From the NCBI GenBank assembly GCA_964617625.1, contig CAZTZL010000127.1:1-5515 (forward strand): a stretch of 5,515 nt of DNA, given 5' to 3'. Source of the DNA: CAZTZL01 sp964617625. GTDB taxonomy: Bacteria > Zhuqueibacterota > QNDG01 > DSAB01. The notes beneath the pieces were generated by a model, which was not told where the DNA came from, ran no database searches, and worked only from the letters and a program-made list of their open reading frames with translations. Shown here piece by piece: positions 1 through 5,016 of the stretch (its first letter is position 1; each line of letters starts with the position of its first letter). A program made the translations under genes and the position numbers.

Positions 1-29
1 GGTCACTGGTTCGAACCCAGTATCGCCCA
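1..29 (+). tRNA. 3' end of a tRNA, probably tRNA-Val (5' part outside window)
   Basis: The first 29 bases fold as the end of a tRNA. The T-arm stem is ACTGG (5-9) with CCAGT (17-21), closing the classic seven-base T loop TTCGAAC (10-16). The 3' acceptor strand is ATCGCCC (22-28) and A29 is the discriminator. The next bases are CAA, so CCA is not encoded and must be added after transcription. The acceptor implies a 5' end GGGCGAT. That acceptor, together with the GGTC-ACTGG variable/T-arm junction, resembles bacterial tRNA-Val, possibly the GAC-anticodon type. The anticodon lies outside the window, so the isotype is inference while the tRNA call itself is firm. Confidence 0.88.
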
Positions 30-36
30 CAAAAAG

Positions 37-62
37 AGGTCTCATTTGTTGAGGCCTTTTTT
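37..62 (+). terminator. Intrinsic terminator of the tRNA
   Basis: AGGTCTCA (37-44) pairs with TGAGGCCT (50-57) around a five-base loop. One pair is a G-U wobble (T40-G54). A T run at 57-62 follows directly. The stem begins 7 bases after the tRNA end, so it ends the tRNA transcript. On the - strand the wobble becomes a C-A mismatch, so the + direction is favoured. It may still serve as the distal terminator of the converging O-acylation operon. A near copy of this hairpin lies at 2663-2693. Confidence 0.85.
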
Positions 63-74
63 GTTTGTTGTGCA

Positions 75-107
75 TTCTGGAGTACAATTCCAGAACGATC
101 TTGGAGA
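75..107 (+). repeat. Dispersed hairpin repeat, copy A
   Basis: TTCTGGAG (75-82) pairs with TTCCAGAA (88-95) around the loop TACAA, giving 8 bp with one G-U pair on the + strand. It is followed by the tail ACGATCTTGGAGA (95-107). A second copy with the same loop, core and tail lies at 2701-2732. From TGGAG through CTTG, about 24 of 26 positions agree. In both places the hairpin sits just to the right of a terminator of nearly the same sequence. It has no coding role that I can see. A REP-like dispersed element or a conserved 3'-UTR module are the obvious readings. Confidence 0.75.
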
Positions 108-158
108 GAAACCTTTTTTTGTTTGGAACTGCAATCCCAGCAGGATCATCATATTTGT

Positions 159-187
159 CTTCCGGGGAGCTTTGAGCTCCCCGGAAG
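159..187 (-). terminator. Very stable GC-rich hairpin after the SGNH gene
   Basis: CTTCCGGGGAGCT (159-171) pairs perfectly with AGCTCCCCGGAAG (175-187), a 13-bp stem with the three-base loop TTG (172-174). It begins 5 bases beyond the stop codon of the - strand gene at 193-1053. There is no T run on either side, so it is not a textbook intrinsic terminator. It may act as a Rho-independent-like pause, protect the 3' end of the operon mRNA from exonucleases, or both. The hairpin is seen directly; its role is inferred. Confidence 0.6.
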
Positions 188-192
188 GAGTG

Positions 193-1053
193 TCACTTCA
201 ATAATTTTTCAACTTCTGCTGAAATCAATTTGGAATAAATCTTTGCACCGTCTTTGTTGAGGTGGTTTCCGTCGGACATGTAATCGCTGGGAATGTTCAC
301 ATTCAGAAAATTAAGATGCTTCAATTCAGGATTCTTATTCATAATGTCATTAAAGTTCTTAAAATAAATTTCAGGTATGTGGCTCTTGTAATACTGGTGG
401 ATCGGAGTCGATAACGCCAGTATTTTAATGTTTTTCTTTTTGCACAATCGGATGATTTTCTCAAGATAAGTTTCCTGTTTCGAAAAATCAATCTTGGTAT
501 CTACTTTATAATGAATATTTAAAACTCTTTCTATATCCTTCTTTTCCGGATTTTTATTGATGCTTTCCAGAAATCCGCTCCAATCCGGTTTTCTTGTCAG
601 TCCTTTTAAAAAGTCTTTTTGTGTGATGCTGTTTTTTAAATTGAATGTTTCGTCATCAAAGAAGTTTATAAAATAAAAATAACGTTCCAGACTGCTTTTG
701 CCTTCCTTGCAGTTTAAATCCACCATTCTTTGATAGACAGGTGCAAAGTTGTGCACCGAGACGCCCAGGACGATGATTTTGATGTTGCACGTTTTGGCTG
801 ATAACAATTTTCTTAATTTTGAGTAGGTGAAATAATAATGTTCGCCCGAACTTCCGAAATTGAATGTCCTGCACTTGAAATATTCTGGATTGATTCTCTG
901 GATCTGCGAGTCCCCCATAATCAGACATACGTAGTCTTTTGAAATTTCATTTATTTTTTGTGTGACCCGAATCGATGAAAATAAAAAGACCATTGTCAGA
1001 AGGACGGCAGGAAGTGAAATAAACAGAATTGTTTTTCGTAAAAACCGTTTCAA
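193..1053 (-). CDS. Membrane-anchored SGNH-fold protein, AlgX/AlgJ/DltD-like partner of an MBOAT acyltransferase
   Basis: This 286-residue protein starts with basic residues and a hydrophobic stretch (about 8-30), read as an uncleaved signal anchor that places the rest outside the cytoplasmic membrane. Its body shows SGNH-hydrolase landmarks: GDS with the nucleophile Ser49 (47-49), an NFGSSG turn (65-70) fitting block II, and a block V motif D261-G-N-H264 followed by LNKDGAKIYSKLI. In the AlgJ/AlgX, PatB and DltD systems such a protein works with an MBOAT membrane protein to acylate an extracytoplasmic polysaccharide. The MBOAT gene ends 8 nt upstream, which supports that role. The start is TTG at 1053-1051, with AGGGGA (1063-1058) five bases away; the upstream stop codon lies inside this ribosome binding site, so translation is probably coupled. 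Overall sequence is divergent; acyl group and polymer cannot be told. Confidence 0.8.
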   Translation of the reverse strand: MKRFLRKTILFISLPAVLLTMVFLFSSIRVTQKINEISKDYVCLIMGDSQIQRINPEYFKCRTFNFGSSGEHYYFTYSKLRKLLSAKTCNIKIIVLGVSVHNFAPVYQRMVDLNCKEGKSSLERYFYFINFFDDETFNLKNSITQKDFLKGLTRKPDWSGFLESINKNPEKKDIERVLNIHYKVDTKIDFSKQETYLEKIIRLCKKKNIKILALSTPIHQYYKSHIPEIYFKNFNDIMNKNPELKHLNFLNVNIPSDYMSDGNHLNKDGAKIYSKLISAEVEKLLK

Positions 1054-1063
1054 GATATCCCCT
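1054..1063 (-). promoter_or_regulatory. Ribosome binding site for a TTG start, overlapping the upstream stop
   Basis: On the - strand the MBOAT stop TAG shares its AG with the Shine-Dalgarno AGGGGA, which is followed by TATC and then the TTG start. There is no nearby in-frame ATG (the next Met is residue 21, inside the hydrophobic segment), so the TTG is the best start. Ribosomes finishing the MBOAT gene would be in position to reinitiate here. Confidence 0.7.
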
Positions 1064-2498
1064 AAAATTGGAAATAGATAAATTGCTGTTGAATGCCGCC
1101 AAATTCTATTATCAATATAACGATCCCATAGTAGATTGCCCAGCGGAGGATTTTCGGTAAAATGATTTTATCAAATTGTAACGCATGCTGTTTTTCCCGC
1201 TGGAGCCATTCCGTTAAAATAAAAAGTATAATTAATACAATAATCTTTGTCGGAAATACTTCGGATTGTGAAAAAAGCGACATTGAAAAAATACGGCCAA
1301 TATAGTGAACTGCTTCGTGCAGTGATTTCGCCCTGAAAAATATCCATGCAATCAATGTGATAAAAAAGGTTGTTCCCATTTGAAGAATCTCTCTGACATT
1401 CGGCAGCAAGCGCCCCTGTGCAACGATATCCGTATTCTTTCTGTTTTTATTCAATAGCATCAAAGGAAGAAAATAGACCGCATTCAGAGCGCCCCAGACA
1501 ATAAACGTCCAGTTGGCCCCATGCCAGAATCCGCTGACGATAAAAATGACAAACGTGTTGCGGATTTTCATCCAGGTGCTGCCGCGGCTGCCTCCCAGCG
1601 GAATATAAACATAATCCCGAAACCAGGATGTCAGCGAGATGTGCCACCTTCGCCAAAATTCGGCAATGTCTCTTGAGAAGTAGGGGAAGGCAAAGTTTCT
1701 CATCAAACTGAAACCGAACAGACGCGCCGTCCCGATGGCAATGTCGGAATAGCCCGAGAAATCTCCATAGATTTGAAGCGCGAAAAGGATTACTCCCAGC
1801 AGTAAAGTGCTTCCCGGATAATTTGTGTAATTTCCGAAAATATCATTGACATACGTTGCACAATTGTCCGCGATGACGATTTTCTTGAACAGTCCCCAGA
1901 GAATCTGGCGCATGCCGTCTGCGGCTTTGTCGTGATCGAACGTTCTTTTTTTATAGAATTGAGGCAACAGATGGGTCGCTCTTTCGATGGGGCCGGCTAC
2001 CAGCTGGGGAAAGAAACTGACAAATGCAAAGAACGCGATGATGTCTCTGGTTGGTTCGAACTTTTGCCGGTAAACATCAATCGAGTAACTCATTGTTTGA
2101 AATGTATAAAAACTGATTCCAACCGGTAAGATGATATTCAATCCCTCCGGATGGATGGGATGTCCGAAAAAACGGAAGGCCGTCACAAAGTTATCGAGGA
2201 AAAAATTATAATATTTAAAAAATCCCAAGAATCCCAGATTGACAAAAATGCTTGTTAAAAGAAGCAGTGTTCTCTTTCGCTTTTCGTCTGTTTTGGATAA
2301 TCCGATTCCGACCAGATAATCCACCGTTGAACTGAAAATGATCAATGAAAGGAATCGCCAGTCCCACCAGCCGTAAAAGACATAACTGGCAATGAGAAGC
2401 AGCCCATTTTGCACCTTCAGATTTTTTTGGGTGACAAACCAGTAGAGTATAAATACAATCGGTAAAAATATCGCAAAGTCGATGGAGTTAAACAGCAT
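1062..2498 (-). CDS. MBOAT-family membrane O-acyltransferase (AlgI-like)
   Basis: This 478-residue polytopic membrane protein matches the AlgI/PatA/DltB group along its whole length and has the usual size. The N terminus MLFNSIDFAIFLP, a VGISFYTFQTMSYSIDVYR block (126-144), FFPQLVAGPIER (162-173), SGYSDIAIG (248-256), FWRRWHISLTSWFRDYVYIPLGG (281-303) and SGFWHGANW (322-330) are all family signatures. His326 in the last block is the invariant catalytic histidine and His286 the second conserved one. The C terminus ends in FIYFQF, as in AlgI homologues. The family takes an acyl group from a cytoplasmic donor and passes it across the membrane to a polysaccharide or glycan. The SGNH partner follows 8 nt downstream, so the pair form an operon. 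Start ATG at 2498-2496 fits the family N terminus; its Shine-Dalgarno is weak (GGGA about 9 nt upstream). The acceptor polymer is unknown, as no glycan synthesis genes lie in the window. Confidence 0.95.
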   Translation of the reverse strand: MLFNSIDFAIFLPIVFILYWFVTQKNLKVQNGLLLIASYVFYGWWDWRFLSLIIFSSTVDYLVGIGLSKTDEKRKRTLLLLTSIFVNLGFLGFFKYYNFFLDNFVTAFRFFGHPIHPEGLNIILPVGISFYTFQTMSYSIDVYRQKFEPTRDIIAFFAFVSFFPQLVAGPIERATHLLPQFYKKRTFDHDKAADGMRQILWGLFKKIVIADNCATYVNDIFGNYTNYPGSTLLLGVILFALQIYGDFSGYSDIAIGTARLFGFSLMRNFAFPYFSRDIAEFWRRWHISLTSWFRDYVYIPLGGSRGSTWMKIRNTFVIFIVSGFWHGANWTFIVWGALNAVYFLPLMLLNKNRKNTDIVAQGRLLPNVREILQMGTTFFITLIAWIFFRAKSLHEAVHYIGRIFSMSLFSQSEVFPTKIIVLIILFILTEWLQREKQHALQFDKIILPKILRWAIYYGIVILIIEFGGIQQQFIYFQF

Positions 2499-2592
2499 GC
2501 CTCAGATTCCCGCTATTTTATTTACATCAATCATCAAATAAGCCGTCATAGTCCTTTTGAAATTATAACCGATCTTGTTTATAAATTTTATA

Positions 2593-2621
2593 AATATAGA
2601 CAAAAAAATGACATTGTGCAA
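2593..2621 (-). promoter_or_regulatory. Possible promoter of the MBOAT-SGNH operon
   Basis: On the - strand TTGCAC (2621-2616) is followed after exactly 17 bases by TATATT (2598-2593), a sigma70-like pair with a weak -35. It would give a leader of roughly 90 nt. An alternative is a perfect TATAAT at 2567-2562 without a convincing -35. Both lie between the terminator of the upstream gene and the MBOAT start, where a promoter is expected. Confidence 0.45.
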
Positions 2622-2662
2622 TATTGATAAGAAATAAAAATGTTCTTTCAGAAGTATCCATT

Positions 2663-2693
2663 AAAAAAGGCCTCATTGTTTTGAGACCTTTTT
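2663..2693 (-). terminator. Intrinsic terminator of the DUF3788-type gene
   Basis: Read on the - strand, AGGTCTCA (2689-2682) pairs with TGAGGCCT (2675-2668) around a six-base loop, with one G-U pair, and is followed by a run of six T (2668-2663). Flanking A and T runs extend the stem. It lies 81 bases beyond the stop of the gene at 2774-3193. On the + strand the wobble becomes a C-A mismatch, so - is the preferred direction. It closely resembles the terminator at 37-62. Confidence 0.8.
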
Positions 2694-2700
2694 ATTTACG

Positions 2701-2732
2701 TTTTGGAGTACAACTCCAGGACGATCTTGAGA
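2701..2732 (+). repeat. Dispersed hairpin repeat, copy B
   Basis: TTTTGGAG (2701-2708) pairs with CTCCAGGA (2714-2721) around the same TACAA loop as copy A, using two G-U pairs on the + strand, followed by the tail ACGATCTTGAGA (2721-2732). Stem differences from a perfect palindrome in both copies are transitions that leave G-U pairs in + strand RNA. It lies between the stop codon of the 2774-3193 gene and that gene's terminator. Confidence 0.75.
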
Positions 2733-2773
2733 TAATTACATAAGTGCCGGATCAAGAATTCAAATTGTGGATG

Positions 2774-3193
2774 TTATTTCCTGAGCTTAATTGCTATGAT
2801 TGATTTCGCATATTCAATATCCGCTGGATTTTTGAATACGATACTCAGGGCGCGTATTTTACCGTAGTGTTTCCCTTCTTTGAATTGTGTTTTAAGCTCG
2901 TCCGATATGTCACTTTTATTGATGGCTTCTTCGAACTTGTCCGTAAAATAAAGAGTGATTCTAAAGGTGTTTTCCCATACCGAAAGCCAGAACACCGTTT
3001 TTGATTTTCTGACGACTTTCATAAGCCAATTGTTTCCGTCTTTATAGTATCTCCATTCTTCGGAAAAATCGGGATGATTTTGATAAATATCATCGAAAAA
3101 AGAAATCCACAATTTTTTAGCACTTCCAATAGATGAGAAAATGACATCTTCCGTGGGGTACTGATTCGGATCTTTCAGAATAGGGGCTTCCAA
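2774..3193 (-). CDS. DUF3788-type small protein of unknown function
   Basis: This 139-residue soluble protein has no signal peptide or membrane segment. Its order of landmarks resembles the DUF3788 family: a short N terminus with conserved prolines (LKDPNQYPTED), a helix with KKLWISFFDDIYQ (26-38), EEWRYYKDGNNWLMKV (45-60), a KSKTVFWLSVWENTFRITLYF strand pair (63-83), then GKHYGKIRALSIVF (107-120) and a C-terminal helix ending in K. Length agrees with that family (about 140). No biochemical role is established for it, and no catalytic residues are evident. The start is TTG at 3193-3191, supported by a perfect AAGGAG (3205-3200) six bases upstream and by the N terminus beginning just ahead of the conserved region. 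It has its own promoter and terminator, so it is probably a single-gene transcript, not part of the O-acylation operon. Confidence 0.8.
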   Translation of the reverse strand: MEAPILKDPNQYPTEDVIFSSIGSAKKLWISFFDDIYQNHPDFSEEWRYYKDGNNWLMKVVRKSKTVFWLSVWENTFRITLYFTDKFEEAINKSDISDELKTQFKEGKHYGKIRALSIVFKNPADIEYAKSIIAIKLRK

Positions 3194-3199
3194 TTTAAT

Positions 3200-3205
3200 C
3201 TCCTT
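3200..3205 (-). promoter_or_regulatory. Strong Shine-Dalgarno fixing a TTG start
   Basis: AAGGAG on the - strand stands six bases (ATTAAA) before the TTG at 3193-3191. No in-frame ATG upstream competes, so this site decides the start of the DUF3788-type gene. Confidence 0.8.
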
Positions 3206-3212
3206 GTTTCTT

Positions 3213-3226
3213 GATCATAATTGATC
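3213..3226. promoter_or_regulatory. 14-bp palindrome at the expected transcription start, possible operator
   Basis: GATCA and TGATC arms flank four bases, forming a near-symmetric 14-bp site. It lies just downstream of the -10 element at 3229-3234, over the expected start point of the DUF3788-type gene. That is a normal place for a repressor site, but short AT-rich palindromes also occur by chance. Confidence 0.25.
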
Positions 3227-3228
3227 GC

Positions 3229-3257
3229 AATATACTGAAATTGTGTCTGGATTTCAA
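3229..3257 (-). promoter_or_regulatory. Sigma70-like promoter of the DUF3788-type gene
   Basis: On the - strand TTGAAA (3257-3252) and TATATT (3234-3229) are separated by exactly 17 bases; each matches the consensus at five of six positions. The predicted start near 3222 leaves a leader of about 30 nt containing the AAGGAG. This is the best promoter in the window. Confidence 0.7.
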
Positions 3258-3330
3258 TTCATTTTATGATATTTATGTTCTGTAAAATCGGCTTGTATTT
3301 TTTGTGAATTATTGTTAGATTGAACATCGG

Positions 3331-3359
3331 TTGGTAGAAGTTATATTGGAAATTAAAAT
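3331..3359 (+). promoter_or_regulatory. Possible sigma70-like promoter reading toward ackA
   Basis: TTGGTA (3331-3336) and TAAAAT (3354-3359) lie 17 bases apart, matching the consensus at four and five of six positions. Transcription would start near 3366, about 30 nt before the small ORF at 3396. It would meet the terminator at 3494-3526 before reaching ackA. I see no better promoter between that terminator and ackA. Confidence 0.45.
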
Positions 3360-3395
3360 TTAAGGTTTTTGTAAGTTATTAGTCCATTAAGAGAC

Positions 3396-3485
3396 ATGGT
3401 TTTATTTGCACATTTGAAAAGAGCGAAAACGAAACCGGATATCTTTGCCGTTCTATTTCAGGTGAGTCGCTCAATCACCCGATAG
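3396..3485 (+). CDS. Possible small ORF, 29 codons, between a promoter and a terminator
   Basis: ATG at 3396 opens a 29-codon frame ending in TAG at 3483-3485. The product begins MVLFAHLKRAKTKPD and has a basic, weakly hydrophobic character. Only a poor Shine-Dalgarno (AAGAGA, about 1-6 nt upstream) precedes it. What makes it notable is position: a plausible promoter begins 65 nt upstream and a strong intrinsic terminator begins 9 bases after the stop codon, so a short separate transcript or a leader for ackA is conceivable. I recognise no family. It could be a chance ORF, a degraded gene remnant or a non-coding RNA. The rest of the 382-base gap between the DUF3788-type gene and ackA is AT-rich and holds only the promoters and terminator listed. 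Confidence 0.25.
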   Translation: MVLFAHLKRAKTKPDIFAVLFQVSRSITR

Positions 3486-3493
3486 ATTATTGT

Positions 3494-3526
3494 ACCCAAT
3501 TCAGAGATGGTTTGAATTGGGTTTTT
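3494..3526 (+). terminator. Intrinsic terminator upstream of ackA
   Basis: ACCCAATTCA (3494-3503) pairs perfectly with TGAATTGGGT (3513-3522), a 10-bp stem with a nine-base loop, followed by T at 3522-3526. Its T run is on the + strand, so it acts on rightward transcription and ends 49 nt before the ackA start. With no upstream + strand gene in the window except the 29-codon ORF, it either ends a small transcript or acts as an attenuator in the ackA leader. Confidence 0.82.
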
Positions 3527-3575
3527 AATTGATGCTACATTCAATGAAATAAAAACTGGGAGAATATCAGCAGTT

Positions 3576-4997
3576 ATGAAAACCTTGGTATTGAATTGCG
3601 GGAGTTCTTCTGTCAAGTTTCAGTTGATCCGAATGAGCAATGAGCTTGTTCTGGCACGGGGAGTTGTGGAGAAAATCGGTTCAAGCGATGCGGTCATTGT
3701 TTACGAACCCAAAGATAAAAACAAAATTCGGGAAATCCGCGAAGTCCTGAATCAGGAAACAGCGATTGAAATCGTCCTTTCGATGCTGCTTCATCCGCAG
3801 CACGGCGTCATCCAGAGCAAAGATGAAATCAAGGGCATTGGCCATCGGGTGGTACACGGAGGCGAGAAATTTTCCGAATCGGTTTTAATTACCGAACAGG
3901 TCAAATCCGCCATTCGTGAATGCATTCAATTTGCGCCGCTTCACAATCCGCACAATTTAAAAGGAATCGAGGCGTGCGAGAAAATTTTAGGGAACATTCC
4001 GCAGGTCGCAGTTTTCGATACGGCGTTTCATCATACCATTCCACCGAAAGCCTATCTCTACGGACTGCCGTATGCGCTTTATCGAAAATTAGGCATTCGG
4101 CGGTACGGGTTTCACGGAACCTCGCACCGGTATGTTGCAACGAAAGCCGCTGAATTTCTCAACCGCCCTATGGAATCATTAAAACTCATTACCTGTCACT
4201 TGGGGAACGGCTCCAGCATCACTGCTATCGAAGGGGGTAAATCGGTGGACACTTCGATGGGATTTACACCTCTCGAAGGGCTGGTCATGGGAACGCGCTG
4301 CGGCAATGTGGATCCGGCGCTGGTTCCTTATATTATGGATCACGAGCATTTGACGACAAAACAGATTGATTCCATCATGAACAAGAACAGCGGCATGCTG
4401 GGATTGAGTGAGACAACCAATGACATGCGTGAAATACAGGCAGAAGCAGAACGGGGCAGTGAACAACATCGTCTTGCTTTGGAGGTGTATTGTCACGCGA
4501 TCAAAAAATATATCGGGAGCTATATGATCGAACTGGGAGGAGTCGATGCCATCGTTTTTACGGGAGGTGTAGGACAAAATTCCTCTATAGTTCGGGCAAA
4601 GGTGCTGTCCAATCTCGAGCATTTCGATATAAAAATTGATCCCAGAAAAAATAAAAAGAATGCTCTGGATATCAGTACGGGAAAAGTCAAGGTGCTGGTC
4701 ATCCCAACCAACGAAGAGCTTGCCATCGCGAGAGACACAAAAAAGATTTTGGAATCCGGATCAGTTGAAACCGAAACAGCCATTCCGGAGATAACCGCAG
4801 TTCCCGAGGTCTCTTCACTCAATCCGGATGAGAAAAGAAAACTTGTGCTGCTCTGGGCCAAACAACCCAATGGTTCGCTCGATACATTGGTCAAAAAATT
4901 TAATCAGCAGATTGACAAGGCCGTTCCCGACAAAATTATCAAACAGGAACTCGTGAAAATGGGACTGATCACCGTATCCAAATCGAAACGTTTATGA
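3576..4997 (+). CDS. ackA: Acetate kinase with a C-terminal extension
   Basis: The protein (473 residues) is cytoplasmic acetate kinase, which interconverts acetate plus ATP with acetyl phosphate plus ADP, a route for ATP formation in fermentation or for acetate uptake. Core residues 1-395 align with the family: LVLNCGSSSVKFQL with Asn7, GHRVVHGG with Arg91, FDTAFHHTIP with Asp148, RYGFHGTSHRYV with His180, HLGNGSSI (208-215), MGFTPLEGLVMGTRCG with Arg241, the adenine-site loop GGVGQNS (330-336; many homologues have Glu where Gln334 stands) and PTNEELAIARDT with Glu380/381. All key catalytic residues are present. Usual length is about 400, so residues about 397-473 are extra: a Pro/Glu-rich linker, then a Lys-rich, probably helical segment ending near KMGLI. 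The ATG is fixed by the MKTLVLN start, although its GGGAG lies 13 nt away, a poor spacing. No pta follows; the next gene lies 19 nt downstream, so they are probably co-transcribed. Confidence 0.97.
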   Translation: MKTLVLNCGSSSVKFQLIRMSNELVLARGVVEKIGSSDAVIVYEPKDKNKIREIREVLNQETAIEIVLSMLLHPQHGVIQSKDEIKGIGHRVVHGGEKFSESVLITEQVKSAIRECIQFAPLHNPHNLKGIEACEKILGNIPQVAVFDTAFHHTIPPKAYLYGLPYALYRKLGIRRYGFHGTSHRYVATKAAEFLNRPMESLKLITCHLGNGSSITAIEGGKSVDTSMGFTPLEGLVMGTRCGNVDPALVPYIMDHEHLTTKQIDSIMNKNSGMLGLSETTNDMREIQAEAERGSEQHRLALEVYCHAIKKYIGSYMIELGGVDAIVFTGGVGQNSSIVRAKVLSNLEHFDIKIDPRKNKKNALDISTGKVKVLVIPTNEELAIARDTKKILESGSVETETAIPEITAVPEVSSLNPDEKRKLVLLWAKQPNGSLDTLVKKFNQQIDKAVPDKIIKQELVKMGLITVSKSKRL

Positions 4998-5003
4998 AGG
5001 GTG

Positions 5004-5009
5004 AAAGGA
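5004..5009 (+). promoter_or_regulatory. Ribosome binding site for the cysteine-rich protein
   Basis: AAAGGA stands 7 bases before the ATG at 5017, within the 19-nt gap after the ackA stop. This supports ATG 5017 as the start and translation from the ackA transcript. Confidence 0.7.
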
Positions 5010-5016
5010 ACAGGGA

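Noticed and set aside
1..29. tRNA end as an integrase attachment site
   Set aside because: No duplicate of the T-arm/acceptor sequence occurs elsewhere in the window and no integrase gene is present.
112..120. T run CCTTTTTTT as a terminator tail on +
   Set aside because: The nearest hairpin (75-95) ends about 18 bases earlier, too far for an intrinsic terminator.
656..2129. Open frames overlapping the O-acylation genes (656-928 and 1447-1656 on -, 1932-2129 on +)
   Set aside because: They are shadows of the SGNH and MBOAT genes, whose family motifs fix the real frames.
31..2732. CRISPR array or insertion sequence based on the two repeats
   Set aside because: There are only two copies 2.6 kb apart with ordinary genes between, no transposase in the window and no regularly spaced array.
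3195..3218. Seven-codon ORF on - (MIKKQGD) just upstream of the DUF3788-type gene
   Set aside because: It contains the Shine-Dalgarno of the next gene, has no ribosome binding site of its own and no leader-peptide codon bias; most likely chance.
3366..3493. Known riboswitch or structural RNA (fluoride, c-di-GMP, SRP, tmRNA, RNase P) before ackA
   Set aside because: Apart from a short GGTGA/TCACC stem (3461-3479) and the terminator, I could find none of the conserved cores of these classes.
3901..4894. Several open frames antisense to or offset within ackA (for example 3901-4140, 4179-4622 and 4520-4894 on -, 3920-4153 on +)
   Set aside because: They lie wholly inside a gene with complete acetate kinase motifs, encode low-complexity products without family features and lack convincing ribosome binding sites.
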